Positions 18,330-27,958 of a stretch of DNA of 64,000 nt are shown piece after piece (the stretch's first letter is position 1; each line of letters starts with the position of its first letter). The notes below the pieces were generated by a model that saw only the letters and a list, made by a program, of their open reading frames with translations, was not told the DNA's origin and ran no database searches. This stretch comes from Pseudomonadota bacterium (GTDB taxonomy: Bacteria > Desulfobacterota > Syntrophorhabdia > Syntrophorhabdales > Syntrophorhabdaceae). The stretch is taken from positions 1 to 64,000 of the forward strand of contig JAPLKC010000084.1 in NCBI GenBank assembly GCA_026388255.1, written 5' to 3'. Made by a program: the position numbers and the translations under genes.

Positions 18330-19317
18330 GGCCTGTAAAATTTACATAGAAAGTATTAAAAACGGGCATTTTCCCTATGATACCGTTTTCTTTAAGGACA
18401 TTGCATACCCTTATAAAATCCGATTCTGTCAATGTACCCATGGGGGGTGACTTGTCGTTTTCAGGCAACACAAGGTCTTTCATTCTGTCGAGCATCCATT
18501 TCTGATGAACCCTGTTTGCCGGGATGTTTGCTCCGGACATATATTTAAGTGCAATATCCAATGCCTCATCCGGATGCGCAAAAGCATAGAGCCAGCCTTC
18601 TATAGAGGCATTTACAAAGGCACGAACAAGCTCCGGGTCTTTCTTTAATGTACTTTCAAGCGTATAAATGCCGTCTTCAGGAAAATTCAACCCGTGTTCA
18701 TAAAAAAAGAAGGTTGTCAACTCGTCGGGGTTTAGTCCGGCGTTGAGGATTGTATGATATTCGTTATACCACATAGCAGATGCTACATCTACGCCATCCC
18801 TGAGAAAGAGGTTTATAGAATATGACTGGGGTACAATGATTGCTTTCAAATTGTACTTTTTTAAAAAAGCCAAAGGTTGCAACTGAAAATCAGCGCTCCA
18901 GATTCCCACTTTCCTGCCGTTTATATCCTCCGGTCTGTAAATACCACTTGCCTTCTTTGCAATAAGCATGAGTGCTGAGCGCTGGATGATTTGTCCGACA
19001 TTGACAAGCTTTATCCCCTGCGAGCTTTTCTGAATAGCGGCAGATAGCCATGCGGTGGCAAAATCCGCCTCACCCTTATCCAGCAAATCCAAAGAAGGTC
19101 TGTTTGGCCCTCCGGGCAGTATGTTGAGGATAATCCCCTGCTTCTTATAAAAACCTTTTTCAAATGCAACAAAATATCCTGCAAATTGTGCTTGAGGGCT
19201 CCATTGCGGTATAAAAGTGGCCCTTTTCAGATTTTCCTGTCCATGAACCGTATCAGGCACCCAGAAAAAAAGGAGGGTACAGGACAACAGGCAACATATA
19301 AAAATATCTTTAGCCAT
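18316..19317 (-). CDS. NMT1/THI5-like periplasmic binding protein
   Basis: The product has about 333 residues from the ATG at 19317 (an in-frame ATG at 19332 is also possible). It has a signal peptide (ends VHGQ), then the ABC-type solute-binding fold of the NMT1/THI5/SsuA group: TFIPQWSPQAQFAGYFVAFEKGFY, the GEADFATAWLSAAIQ segment and DINGRKVGIWSADFQLQ. The family binds pyrimidine precursors, sulfonates, nitrate and similar ligands. No ABC permease or ATPase is adjacent. Instead its 3' end overlaps the start of the PP2C sensor by 14 bases, so it probably delivers a ligand signal to that sensor rather than feeding a transporter (inference). Confidence 0.9.
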   Translation of the reverse strand: MAKDIFICCLLSCTLLFFWVPDTVHGQENLKRATFIPQWSPQAQFAGYFVAFEKGFYKKQGIILNILPGGPNRPSLDLLDKGEADFATAWLSAAIQKSSQGIKLVNVGQIIQRSALMLIAKKASGIYRPEDINGRKVGIWSADFQLQPLAFLKKYNLKAIIVPQSYSINLFLRDGVDVASAMWYNEYHTILNAGLNPDELTTFFFYEHGLNFPEDGIYTLESTLKKDPELVRAFVNASIEGWLYAFAHPDEALDIALKYMSGANIPANRVHQKWMLDRMKDLVLPENDKSPPMGTLTESDFIRVCNVLKENGIIGKMPVFNTFYVNFTGHVKK

Positions 19318-19580
19318 TGTTGAAATATACATATTATGCCGATAAAAATAAAGGGATTATTGTATACCATTGGCACTCAGCGCCTTGAAAAATACTAAAA
19401 TCCAAAAAAAGCACTAAAGCGAATTCGATCTTTGCCGATAACATGGGTAACATCATAAGGGAGATACTAAAAAAGAATGTTTCTTTGTATAATCTTAAGC
19501 TTTTCTCTATTAATAATAAGTAAAACAACATTTTTTAATACTATTAATTCCGATCATATCTTTACAAATGGAGGAAATAA

Positions 19581-21218
19581 ATGAAGCTCTTTACGGACGT
19601 TAAAATTGGTAAAAGACTGGCAATAGGGTTCGGCATTACCCTCGGCCTGATGGTGATCAATGTAGTCACAGGCATTATTTCAATCAACGGGATTAACAGT
19701 GATCTTGATCGGATGGTTGTAGTCAATACAGCCAAGATAAAGCACGCAAATGATATCAGAACCGCCTTTGCCGACATAACATACCTCGTTGGGCAAATCG
19801 TAACTACTCAGGAAAGTAGTGTCAGGGAAGAGGCAAAAAAACAGATTGACGAGAAAAGGGTAAACTATAAAAAGGCTATGGAAGGGCTTGAAAAACTGGA
19901 GATAAATGAGGAAGGTAAAACGCTTATTGCTAAGCTCAAGGAAGATGTTATGCAAGGCAGAGATGCAAATACCAGTACCATTGAGCTTAGCATGGCAGGG
20001 AATACAAAAGAAGCGGCTGAAAAATATGGAACGTTGATAGGGTTTGTTCAAAAATATATTAAAGCCGCTGAAGCGGTTTTAAAATATAACGAAGGCAGAC
20101 TCCAGTACAGATATGAAAAGGCACAGAAAGATGCTTCCACAACACGTCTTATCTTTATACTTCTCGGCATCGTAAATATCGGTATCGGCATGTTTTTCTC
20201 CCGTGCGATCACACGTAGTATTGCCATACCCATCATACGTTCTTCAAGCCATATAGATTTAATGGCAAAGGGTGACTTTTCAATACCTGTTTCCGTGCAT
20301 GCAACCAACAGAAAAGATGAAATGGGTATTTTTGCAAAGTCAATGGATACAATGAATAAGAACCTCGGACAAACGATTAAGGATATGATGACATCGGCAG
20401 CAAGTGTGGCATCTGCAAGCACACAATTGAACGCATCTGCCGAAAAGCTGTCAAAAGGGGCAATGGAACAGGTGGAGATGGCTACCCAGATTGCAACCGC
20501 CTCCACTCAAATGAACCAGTCTTCGGAGGATATTGCCAGAAACTCAAATAGGATAGCGGAATCTGCAAGCGAGACCGTTAATATTTCAAAACAGGGACAG
20601 ATAGTTGTAGACAAGGCAATCCGGGAAGTAAACATAATCGCAGAAACCGTAGAGGCAGCATCAGGATTTGTAAAAGAACTGGGAAACCAATCACTGAGAA
20701 TCGGGGACATAATAACGGTTATTGAAGAGATTGCAGACCAGACAAATCTTCTTGCCCTCAATGCGGCAATCGAAGCAGCCCGTGCCGGGGAACAGGGGAG
20801 AGGTTTTGCAGTAGTTGCCGATGAAGTAAAAAAGCTTGCAGAAAGAACATCTGCCTCCACTACTGAAATAGCCGGCATGATAAGAACAATAAGGGGAGGC
20901 GTGGAAAGAACTGTTGAAACAATGGAGAAAGCAAAAAATAATGTTGTCACAGGAGTACAGTACTCTTCACAGGCTCAGACAGCGCTGCAGGACATTACAA
21001 CAAGCATTGACGGCCTTTATGGCGGTATTCATGAAATAGCAAGCGCCATTGAAGAGATGAGTGCTACTACAGATGAAATTACTCAGGATATGAATCAGAT
21101 TTCAAGTGTCACAAAGGAAACCTTCTCTTCATCAGAGGAGATATCCGAAGCTGCCAGAGGACTGTCCAAACTCGCAAGAAGCCTTGAAAGTGAAGTCCGT
21201 AGCTTTAAAGTTCAGTAA
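19581..21218 (+). CDS. Methyl-accepting chemotaxis protein
   Basis: The 545-residue receptor has a transmembrane segment at about 12-34, a periplasmic four-helix-bundle ligand domain (about 35-188) and a second membrane segment (about 190-212). It then has a HAMP region and a long cytoplasmic coiled coil (about 270-540). The signalling tip is canonical: [20 protein letters not shown] followed by [18 protein letters not shown]. Candidate methylation helices flank it. Chemoreceptors control CheA kinase activity; no che genes lie in the window. It is divergent from the binding-protein/PP2C pair, with GGAGG before the ATG, and is followed by a strong terminator. Confidence 0.95.
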   Translation: MKLFTDVKIGKRLAIGFGITLGLMVINVVTGIISINGINSDLDRMVVVNTAKIKHANDIRTAFADITYLVGQIVTTQESSVREEAKKQIDEKRVNYKKAMEGLEKLEINEEGKTLIAKLKEDVMQGRDANTSTIELSMAGNTKEAAEKYGTLIGFVQKYIKAAEAVLKYNEGRLQYRYEKAQKDASTTRLIFILLGIVNIGIGMFFSRAITRSIAIPIIRSSSHIDLMAKGDFSIPVSVHATNRKDEMGIFAKSMDTMNKNLGQTIKDMMTSAASVASASTQLNASAEKLSKGAMEQVEMATQIATASTQMNQSSEDIARNSNRIAESASETVNISKQGQIVVDKAIREVNIIAETVEAASGFVKELGNQSLRIGDIITVIEEIADQTNLLALNAAIEAARAGEQGRGFAVVADEVKKLAERTSASTTEIAGMIRTIRGGVERTVETMEKAKNNVVTGVQYSSQAQTALQDITTSIDGLYGGIHEIASAIEEMSATTDEITQDMNQISSVTKETFSSSEEISEAARGLSKLARSLESEVRSFKVQ

Positions 21219-21247
21219 GGGATTCACAATAATAACAGCCATATATG

Positions 21248-21282
21248 CAAAACAACCCCATCCAGTTAATGGGGTTGTTTTG
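21248..21282 (+). terminator. Rho-independent terminator after the chemoreceptor gene
   Basis: A perfect 14-bp stem is formed by 21248-21261 (CAAAACAACCCCAT) and 21269-21282, with a 7-base loop. The 3' arm ends in GTTTTG and further T residues follow. It starts 30 bases after the stop codon. The AACAACCCC / GGGGTTGTT symmetry suits termination from either strand. Confidence 0.85.
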
Positions 21283-21735
21283 CTGTTAACTAATCATCGC
21301 TTTTAAAATTCCTTGTCCCATTTATTATTTGTTGTTATCTTAACCTGAACATTTTTCTAAAAGGGAGTTTAAACCATAAACAGGTATTCATAACCTTGTA
21401 TCCTTCCCGGGAATTTTCTTTTTTAATGGAACTGTTTACTATGTAGGGATCATGGAAAAGGTGATAGGCATATTCATCCGGATGTTTACAAAGGTCATGG
21501 GTATCAGCGGCACAGAGTCACTGTGCGCATCAACCTAGATATTCCCCGGTACAAAATCCAACCTCATAGTACGTCCTTATCTCAGAGAGATGGTACAATC
21601 GGAATTAATGGTCGTCATGACAACGGGCACAGTCCAGTTGTTTCCGCATTGTTTCCCATCCGCAAAAATAGTATATTGACTACAAAGCAAAATAAATTGA
21701 AATAACTGACATAATAAACATATCACAGGAAATTT
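21283..21735. other. Intergenic region with possible decayed minus-strand reading frame
   Basis: No intact gene is seen. On the minus strand, 21657-21604 encodes a short piece with a CARCH motif (CxxCH, a heme c attachment pattern) that soon hits a stop. A second stretch at about 21525-21346 is open for nearly 60 codons with CKHPDEYAYHLFHDPYIVN. These may be relics of a cytochrome-like gene or chance. The pgeF promoter must lie near the right end. Confidence 0.3.
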
Positions 21736-22446
21736 ATGAAATTCGAATTAAAACATATAGGCGATTGGTCATATTACTACATACCCAAGCTCGAAGAAAC
21801 AGGCATAGCCCACGGTTTCTTTACAAAAGATTCACCATCGCATATGCTGGAAGGACAGAAAAAAGAAGAGTTTCTCCATGCTTTTTTCCTTAAGGATGCA
21901 ATCGTTATGAATCAGGAGCACGGCGATATGGTCCATATCGTAAGAAACGGTGACAAGCCGGCATCAGGAGACGGCATCATCCTTATAGAAAAAGGCATGG
22001 CAGGCATCATCAAAACGGCCGATTGCCTTCCTGTTATTATCGCAGAGTCCGGTTATCCCATGGTATCCATAATCCATGCAGGGTGGCGCGGCACTGTAAA
22101 GAAAATTGTACAAAAGGCTGTCCATGCAATGACAGAACTCGGCGCAGAAAAAAAACATATGACAGCGCTTCTGGGACCGTCCATAAGTTCATGCTGTTAT
22201 GAAGTCGGACAGGATGTTTACACGGCTTTTCAAAACAAAGGTTTTTCAGGAGGTATCTTTCGTAAACCGGGGGAGTCGCTTTTTCTTAATATCAGGCAGG
22301 CAAACAGGGAAATATTAGAGAATGCGGGCATAAAAAATATATTTGATATTAACCTGTGCACCTTCTGCAGCAAAGATCTTTTTCACTCATATCGTAGAGG
22401 CGAGACAGAAAAAAGGCAGATAAACTTTGTTTCTTTGATGGAATGA
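21736..22446 (+). CDS. pgeF: Peptidoglycan editing factor PgeF (YfiH/DUF152, multicopper oxidoreductase-like)
   Basis: The 236-residue product belongs to the YfiH family: MNQEHGDMVH, the TADCLPV metal-ligand motif near residue 95, IIHAGWRGTVKKI near 115, SCCYEVGQDV near 155, and a closing NLCTFC...FHSYRRG. These carry the His and Cys zinc/copper ligands. Family members have been described as laccases and purine nucleoside phosphorylases; in E. coli YfiH keeps L-serine out of muropeptides. It starts a run of seven plus-strand genes up to 30136. Ribosome binding site CAGGAAA is modest. Confidence 0.92.
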   Translation: MKFELKHIGDWSYYYIPKLEETGIAHGFFTKDSPSHMLEGQKKEEFLHAFFLKDAIVMNQEHGDMVHIVRNGDKPASGDGIILIEKGMAGIIKTADCLPVIIAESGYPMVSIIHAGWRGTVKKIVQKAVHAMTELGAEKKHMTALLGPSISSCCYEVGQDVYTAFQNKGFSGGIFRKPGESLFLNIRQANREILENAGIKNIFDINLCTFCSKDLFHSYRRGETEKRQINFVSLME

Positions 22447-22487
22447 AGTATAATTGAAAAATGTTCTTTAGCTGTGAACCGTAAACT

Positions 22488-24626
22488 GTGAACAATTTTA
22501 ATATGAAATATAAAAAAGAGATATTCTTTACATCCCTCGTTTTTTTAATCTTCGGGTTCTTCTTTTACCTTGAAATACAGCTCCCCTTCTTCAAAAAATT
22601 CCTCCCTATTGAGGAAAACAAATTGATCGTCATTATACTGAATATCAACCTGCTCCTGATCCTGCTCCTGCTCTTCCTTGTCACACGGACACTGGTAAAA
22701 ACATATATTGAAAAAAAACGGGGTATCTGGGGCTCCGGTCTGAAAACCAAGCTCACCCTTACGCTCCTCATCGTCTCCATCATCCCGTCATTTACCCTTT
22801 CGATCCTCGCAACAGGCTTTTTTCACATAAGCATGGACAAGTGGTTCAGCCAGAAGATCGAAGATACACTTGATAGCGCACTTGAACTTTCACAGTTTTA
22901 CTATGGCAACCTGTTCCAGCAATATGAAAAAACAGGAGAAACGCTCGCGTCAACCATTGGTAAGCAAAAACTCTTAGAAGATGAGGAAGGGCTTAATAAA
23001 ACCCTCAAAAAAGATGTAAAGGCAAGGCGTATAGAATACTACTCGATACATGATCTTTATGGAAACTTGATAAAAAGTAATCTCAGTCAGGAAATTGATG
23101 AGAAACTTTCAGGAAAAGCGAATTCATATACAAAAGACGACCTTATCAGGGAAATAATCCCCTTAAAAGAGGGAGAGCTTATTATGACCGGCATAAAGAT
23201 TAACGACGAATATGGTGACCCACAGGCTATACTGTTTATCGGCAATACAATAAAAATGCACGGCACATATAGGATTAAAGAGATCACCTCCACCCGCAAG
23301 GAGTTCAAAGAATCAAGGGCATTCAAAAAAATACTGAAATACAGCTTTTATATACCGCTGTCACTCATAACGATATTGACAATCTTCTTTTCTGTATGGG
23401 TCGGGATAAAAATGGCAACGGAAATCACTACCCCCATAGAAAAAATGAAAGAAGGGGCAGCAATCATTGCAAAAGGAAAATTTGACATTAACCTTGAAGA
23501 CAGGGGCAAGGACGAAATAGGCACTCTGGTGGGCGCATTCAACAGCATGGCAAAGGAATTGAATATTGCCAAGGATGAGATTGAGGCAAAGAAAAAGTAC
23601 ATGGAAGTAATTCTCGACAATGTAGCTACCGGCATTATTTCTACAGATAAAACAGGTGGTATTCAGCTCATAAACAGTGCGGCCAGGAAAATTATCGGGA
23701 TCGAAAAAGAAACACTGACCGGCACGCACCTGAGACAGATTTTCCCTGATGACTTTAAAAAATATATGAAATCTTTTTTAAAGGAGGCAAGGGATGCAAG
23801 CTGGGGGAGTATCACAAAAGATATGAGGCTCAATCTTCAAAACGATATAAAATACATACGGGCTTCTCTCACAACTTTGAAAGATGAAGCGAGCAAAACA
23901 GAGGGGTTTATTATAACCTTCGACGATGTTACACACGTTGTAAGGGCTGAAAAACTTGCTACATGGAGGGAAGTGGCAAAAAAACTTACCCATGAGATAA
24001 AAAATCCCTTAACCCCCATCGTCCTTTCTGCCGAACGCATTCGGAGAAGATTGCTCTCCAATTTTAAGGGTGATGACAAGGAAATACTCGATGAAACCAC
24101 TTCCATCATAATTAAATCGGTTGATGACATAAAAGGTATAGTAAACGAGCTGACAAAACTAACACATATCTCGCAAACAAAAGCTATAGAAGATATTAAC
24201 TCCATAGTCGAAGAAACTATCTCTCTCTACAGGAACCTTTATCATAATATTAGCTTTCAATTCAACCGTACAGAGGTTCCCAAATTCAGAGCAGACCGGG
24301 ACGGCATTAAAAGGACAATCATAAATCTGATCAGCAATTCAGCAAAGGCGATAGACAACAAACAGGGCACAATTGTAATTACAACAAAATACGATGAAAA
24401 TAAGGGGGCTGCCATTTTAGAGGTCGCTGATAACGGCGCAGGTATTCCCGGAGAAAATAAGGAGAGGATTTTTGACCCATATTTTACTACAGACAAGCAC
24501 GGCATGGGTCTCGGGCTTGCAATTGTCCATTCTATCATTCTCGAACATCACGGCAGAATACGCGTAGAAGATAATATGCCTGAAGGCACGAGATTTATTA
24601 TCGAACTGCCTATTATTGAGGCATAA
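22488..24626 (+). CDS. NtrY-like membrane histidine kinase
   Basis: The 712-residue protein has several N-terminal membrane segments (about 15-35, 45-65, 90-112), an extracytoplasmic region (about 115-280), another membrane segment (about 285-308), a HAMP domain (about 310-365) and a PAS domain (about 370-480). A HisKA domain follows with the phospho-acceptor His in THEIKNPLTP near residue 504, then a HATPase domain with NLISNSAKAI, EVADNGAGIPGENKERIFDPYF and GMGLGLAIVHSI. This is the architecture of NtrY, which controls nitrogen and redox responses. No NtrX-type regulator follows; instead a ParB-like gene does. The start could be the GTG at 22488 or the ATG at 22503. Confidence 0.92.
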   Translation: MNNFNMKYKKEIFFTSLVFLIFGFFFYLEIQLPFFKKFLPIEENKLIVIILNINLLLILLLLFLVTRTLVKTYIEKKRGIWGSGLKTKLTLTLLIVSIIPSFTLSILATGFFHISMDKWFSQKIEDTLDSALELSQFYYGNLFQQYEKTGETLASTIGKQKLLEDEEGLNKTLKKDVKARRIEYYSIHDLYGNLIKSNLSQEIDEKLSGKANSYTKDDLIREIIPLKEGELIMTGIKINDEYGDPQAILFIGNTIKMHGTYRIKEITSTRKEFKESRAFKKILKYSFYIPLSLITILTIFFSVWVGIKMATEITTPIEKMKEGAAIIAKGKFDINLEDRGKDEIGTLVGAFNSMAKELNIAKDEIEAKKKYMEVILDNVATGIISTDKTGGIQLINSAARKIIGIEKETLTGTHLRQIFPDDFKKYMKSFLKEARDASWGSITKDMRLNLQNDIKYIRASLTTLKDEASKTEGFIITFDDVTHVVRAEKLATWREVAKKLTHEIKNPLTPIVLSAERIRRRLLSNFKGDDKEILDETTSIIIKSVDDIKGIVNELTKLTHISQTKAIEDINSIVEETISLYRNLYHNISFQFNRTEVPKFRADRDGIKRTIINLISNSAKAIDNKQGTIVITTKYDENKGAAILEVADNGAGIPGENKERIFDPYFTTDKHGMGLGLAIVHSIILEHHGRIRVEDNMPEGTRFIIELPIIEA

Positions 24627-24641
24627 AGCACATTTTAAATT

Positions 24642-25541
24642 ATGAAAACTATCGACATTGACCATATAAACATCAACGACAAGAGGTTCTGCATATCATA
24701 TCCAATGTATGACAATACCCTCCTTTCATCAATTAAAAAAGTCGGTATTATACAACCTGTTATTCTTCTTAGCACAATGCCTTATGTTGTCATAACCGGA
24801 TTTAAAAGGATCCTATCGGCAATGCAGGCAGGTTTTACAAAAATTCCCTCTGTGATTGTCAATATCAGTGAAAAAGACGCCCTTCTTTATGCCATCCACG
24901 ACAATATAAAAAGAGGACTGAATATTGTCGAAAAGGCTCACGGTATTGAAAGGATGCTTCATATGGGATTCTCTTTGACCGAAATTCATGAAGCAATGAT
25001 GCTGTTATCCCTTGATCCGCATGAAAAAATCATGGAAAGGTTGACCGCTATTGCAGACATGGAAGATATCTTTAAAGCATTTATAACTACAAAAGGCGTT
25101 GCAATGAAACAGGTTGAAATGATGATGCGTTTTAACAATGAAGAGAGGGCATGCATTATTGATATACTTACCTCCATTCACACAACGGAAAGCTTTATAA
25201 GGGAAATTCTCGAAATGTTGAATATTGTAAAAATAAAGAGGGGCAACGTAGATTTTGATTCGTTAAAAAACGCGCCGGACGCACAGGAACTAAAGAAAAT
25301 ACTGAAAAAACTCACGAACCCGATTCTCGTATCGCTTGAAGAAGAATTGAAACAAATAAAACTCCGATGTGCGCTCCCCCCTGATATTGACATAAAAGTA
25401 GACCCTTTTTTTGAAAAAGGATATATTGATATGGTGATAAGGGCAAAAACCGAGGATAAGGCAAAAGACGCCATTGAAAGACTCAACAGCATTTTAAGCA
25501 GAGGATACATAAGGAGTATACTTGAACTTACAAGAGGTTAG
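24642..25541 (+). CDS. ParB/Srx-fold domain protein, divergent
   Basis: The 299-residue product has an N-terminal ParB-like domain (about 1-90). It shows a short strand-rich start, LLSSIKKVGIIQPVILLS, then VITGFKRILSAMQAG, which parallels the GERR-box region of ParB but lacks the exact GERR sequence. The KRGLNIVEKAHGIERML segment parallels the ParB helix that follows it. A helical middle and a C-terminal alpha/beta piece follow. It is not closely related to the two parB-like copies flanking the window. Its last 20 bases overlap the SplB-like gene, so the two are coupled and may act together; the role is unknown. Confidence 0.75.
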   Translation: MKTIDIDHININDKRFCISYPMYDNTLLSSIKKVGIIQPVILLSTMPYVVITGFKRILSAMQAGFTKIPSVIVNISEKDALLYAIHDNIKRGLNIVEKAHGIERMLHMGFSLTEIHEAMMLLSLDPHEKIMERLTAIADMEDIFKAFITTKGVAMKQVEMMMRFNNEERACIIDILTSIHTTESFIREILEMLNIVKIKRGNVDFDSLKNAPDAQELKKILKKLTNPILVSLEEELKQIKLRCALPPDIDIKVDPFFEKGYIDMVIRAKTEDKAKDAIERLNSILSRGYIRSILELTRG

Positions 25542-26469
25542 CATTGAAGAGGCAAAGGGAAATATCGTAAGGGATTGCCCGGGCACAAAATATCACATAT
25601 GCTGCGGGTATAAAACGATTGACCTCATCGAAGGCTGTATAATGTCCTGCTCATATTGTATTTTAAAGGCCTATATCAATAACCCTTGTATAAAAATCAA
25701 CAGGGATATCCCTTACATCACATCCCAGATCGCACTCATGATCGATTCTGAAACAAACCATACATTGAGATTCGGCACAGGAGAGCTATCCGACAGTCTC
25801 GCCCTTGACCGGAAACTCGGGCTCAATCGTCCACTCATCGAATTTTTCGGGGAAAAGAGAAAGGCGCTTTTTGAATTAAAATCAAAATGGGCATATATCA
25901 AACATCTTGTTCCATACCTGAACCCATATACGGTAATCTCCTTTTCTCTGGCGCCCCAAAACATAATCAACAAGGAAGAGAAAAGGACAAGTCCTCTTTA
26001 CAAAAGACTTCGGGCAGCAAGAAAGGCTCAGGAGTCGGGATGTTTTGTGGGCCTCCACTTTGATCCGATCATAATCTATGAAGGATTTGAAAAAGATTAT
26101 GAATACCTCATAGATGACATAGGCAGGATACTTGATCTGGAGAAGGTTATCTGGGTCAGTTTGGGGCTGCTCCGTTTCCCGCCAAAACTCCTTGACCGCT
26201 TCATCGAAGAAGGCAGGAAAAACCTGCTCTACGGTGAGTTCATAAGGGGCGAAGACGGAAAATACAGGTATATAAAGCAAGAGAGAATAAAGGTGTACCG
26301 GATGCTTTATAGTCTCTTAAAGGCAAGGGAAGAAGGGCTTTTTATATACCTGTGCATGGAAAGGGAAGATGTATGGCACAAAACAACAGGTTTGACCGTA
26401 GAAGACAACGAAGCCCTCATAGGGCTTTTTGATAAGAGAATAGAAAATCTTTTTGGAGGAAACATATGA
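25522..26469 (+). CDS. Radical SAM protein, spore photoproduct lyase (SplB)-like
   Basis: The start is a TTG at 25522, chosen because AAGGAG lies five bases upstream; it falls inside the ParB-like gene. The 315-residue product has the radical SAM cluster motif CIMSCSYC near residue 38, preceded by CGYKTIDLIEG and followed by FGTGELSDSLALD. These match SplB-type DNA-repair enzymes and their archaeal and deltaproteobacterial relatives. SplB directly reverses the UV spore photoproduct; many non-sporulators carry relatives of unknown substrate. Adjacent coupling with a ParB-like DNA-binding candidate suggests a DNA-related task, which is inference. The stop overlaps the SDR start by four bases. 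Confidence 0.85.
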   Translation: MNLQEVSIEEAKGNIVRDCPGTKYHICCGYKTIDLIEGCIMSCSYCILKAYINNPCIKINRDIPYITSQIALMIDSETNHTLRFGTGELSDSLALDRKLGLNRPLIEFFGEKRKALFELKSKWAYIKHLVPYLNPYTVISFSLAPQNIINKEEKRTSPLYKRLRAARKAQESGCFVGLHFDPIIIYEGFEKDYEYLIDDIGRILDLEKVIWVSLGLLRFPPKLLDRFIEEGRKNLLYGEFIRGEDGKYRYIKQERIKVYRMLYSLLKAREEGLFIYLCMEREDVWHKTTGLTVEDNEALIGLFDKRIENLFGGNI

Positions 26470-27251
26470 AATTCAAAGATAAAGTTATATTTGTTACAGG
26501 GGGGACGAATGGACTGGGTAAGGCAATGGCAAAGGCATTTCTCGAAGAAGGGGCGCTTGTGGGAGTAAACGGAAGAAATAAGGAATCTATCGCAAAATTT
26601 GAAGAAGAGTTCAATGATAAACAGACGATGGTCTTTAATGCAGATATTACAAACTATGATGAGATGGAAGGTGTTGTTGAAAAGGTTTTTGAAACATGGG
26701 GCAGAATTGATGTATTGATAAACAATGCCGGGGTTATCAACCCCCTTACGGTGTCTGAAAAGATGAAAAAAGAGGATTTTGACAGGGTAATCGATGTAAA
26801 CCTGAAAGGTACTTTCTATGTGACACAGATTTTCGGTAGAAAAATGATAGAGCAGAAACAAGGAAGAATTCTATTTATTGCATCACAGGTGGCACACATG
26901 GGGGAAAAGGGTTTCCTGCCTTATTCAATCAGCAAGTCTGCCCTTATGTTAATGACAAAGTCCCTTGCTTATGAGTGGTCAAAATATGGTGTTACCACCT
27001 GTGCAGTTGCGCCCGGTTTTATGAAGGGTGGTATGAATGAGGGTTTAATAAGAAAAGAGGCCTTTGTGGATTACCTCTCAAAAAGAACGCCTATGGGCAG
27101 GATGGGTAATATAGAAGAGCTTGTATCCCTTATACTTTTTCTCGCTTCAAACGATGCCCGATATATAAACGGCGAGACTATAACCATGGATGGCGGCATG
27201 ACCGGCTTTACGCAGGAATCTCTGTTGGATTTCATCATGAAAGGGCGATAA
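26466..27251 (+). CDS. Short-chain dehydrogenase/reductase, FabG-like
   Basis: The 261-residue product is a classical SDR: the cofactor loop TGGTNGLGKAMA (TGxxxGxG type) near residue 10, NNAGVINP near 87, a catalytic Ser in FIASQVAHMG near 140 and YSISK near 156. The end MDGGMTGF is typical. FabG-like enzymes reduce 3-ketoacyl thioesters or sugars and alcohols; the substrate cannot be read here. Lying in the same run as an acyltransferase/acyl-activating fusion makes a lipid role plausible. A GGAGG ribosome binding site precedes the ATG and the gene overlaps splB-like by four bases. Confidence 0.93.
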   Translation: MKFKDKVIFVTGGTNGLGKAMAKAFLEEGALVGVNGRNKESIAKFEEEFNDKQTMVFNADITNYDEMEGVVEKVFETWGRIDVLINNAGVINPLTVSEKMKKEDFDRVIDVNLKGTFYVTQIFGRKMIEQKQGRILFIASQVAHMGEKGFLPYSISKSALMLMTKSLAYEWSKYGVTTCAVAPGFMKGGMNEGLIRKEAFVDYLSKRTPMGRMGNIEELVSLILFLASNDARYINGETITMDGGMTGFTQESLLDFIMKGR

Positions 27252-27252
27252 G

Positions 27253-27912
27253 ATGGAACTCTTTCCCTTCATACAATTTACATTAAATACACAATATTTC
27301 ATGCGTTGGATTTCCGGCGGGATCATCCTCTATATCCCTGTCCTTAATTTTTTCTCACTGGGTTATCTGGCAAAGGCATCGAGGCTTCTTATGATAGGCA
27401 GTGTCGGGCTTCCCACATGGGAAAGGAAAAGTGAGATATGGATGGAAGGGGTAAAACTCCTTTTTATTTTTATACTTTATGAGGCCATACCGTTTTTTCT
27501 TTTTTCTTTCGGGTTTTTTCTTACAACCTTAACCAGTATAACGGCTTTTTTTGGACACATACTTATCAAATTATCTTATCTTGCCCTTTTTCTGTGTTCT
27601 TTTTTCATCCCCTTTGCCTTTGCTGCATTTTCCGAAGTAAGCGATTTTAAAAAAGCGCTTGAATTCGACAAGATTCTCAATGGAATAAAAGAGGTGTTCA
27701 TTCCATACGCAGGAGGGTATATAGGTGCTCTCATTGTCCTTTATATCTGCAAGATAGTCATTCGTATTCCATATCTCGTCGGGTTTATCCTTTCGTCCGC
27801 CCTTACTTATTATACCCTTCTCATTGCAACATATTACTTTACCCGGTTATATATTAAAACGACTCTTTCTGAAGATAAGATAACAGAGAAAGATATTCAG
27901 GGTAGCGAGTGA
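27253..27912 (+). CDS. DUF4013-type membrane protein
   Basis: The 219-residue product has four to six hydrophobic segments (about 20-40, 70-90, 95-120, 155-180, 185-205). It begins with an amphipathic N-terminus and has SLGYLAKASRLLMIG and the LPTWERKSEIWMEGVK segment, which match DUF4013 by eye. Function is unknown. It starts one base after the SDR stop. Confidence 0.75.
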   Translation: MELFPFIQFTLNTQYFMRWISGGIILYIPVLNFFSLGYLAKASRLLMIGSVGLPTWERKSEIWMEGVKLLFIFILYEAIPFFLFSFGFFLTTLTSITAFFGHILIKLSYLALFLCSFFIPFAFAAFSEVSDFKKALEFDKILNGIKEVFIPYAGGYIGALIVLYICKIVIRIPYLVGFILSSALTYYTLLIATYYFTRLYIKTTLSEDKITEKDIQGSE

Positions 27913-27958
27913 TCGAAGGAGGGACAAGGATACCAATTTTCGCCACTCTAAAATCAAC

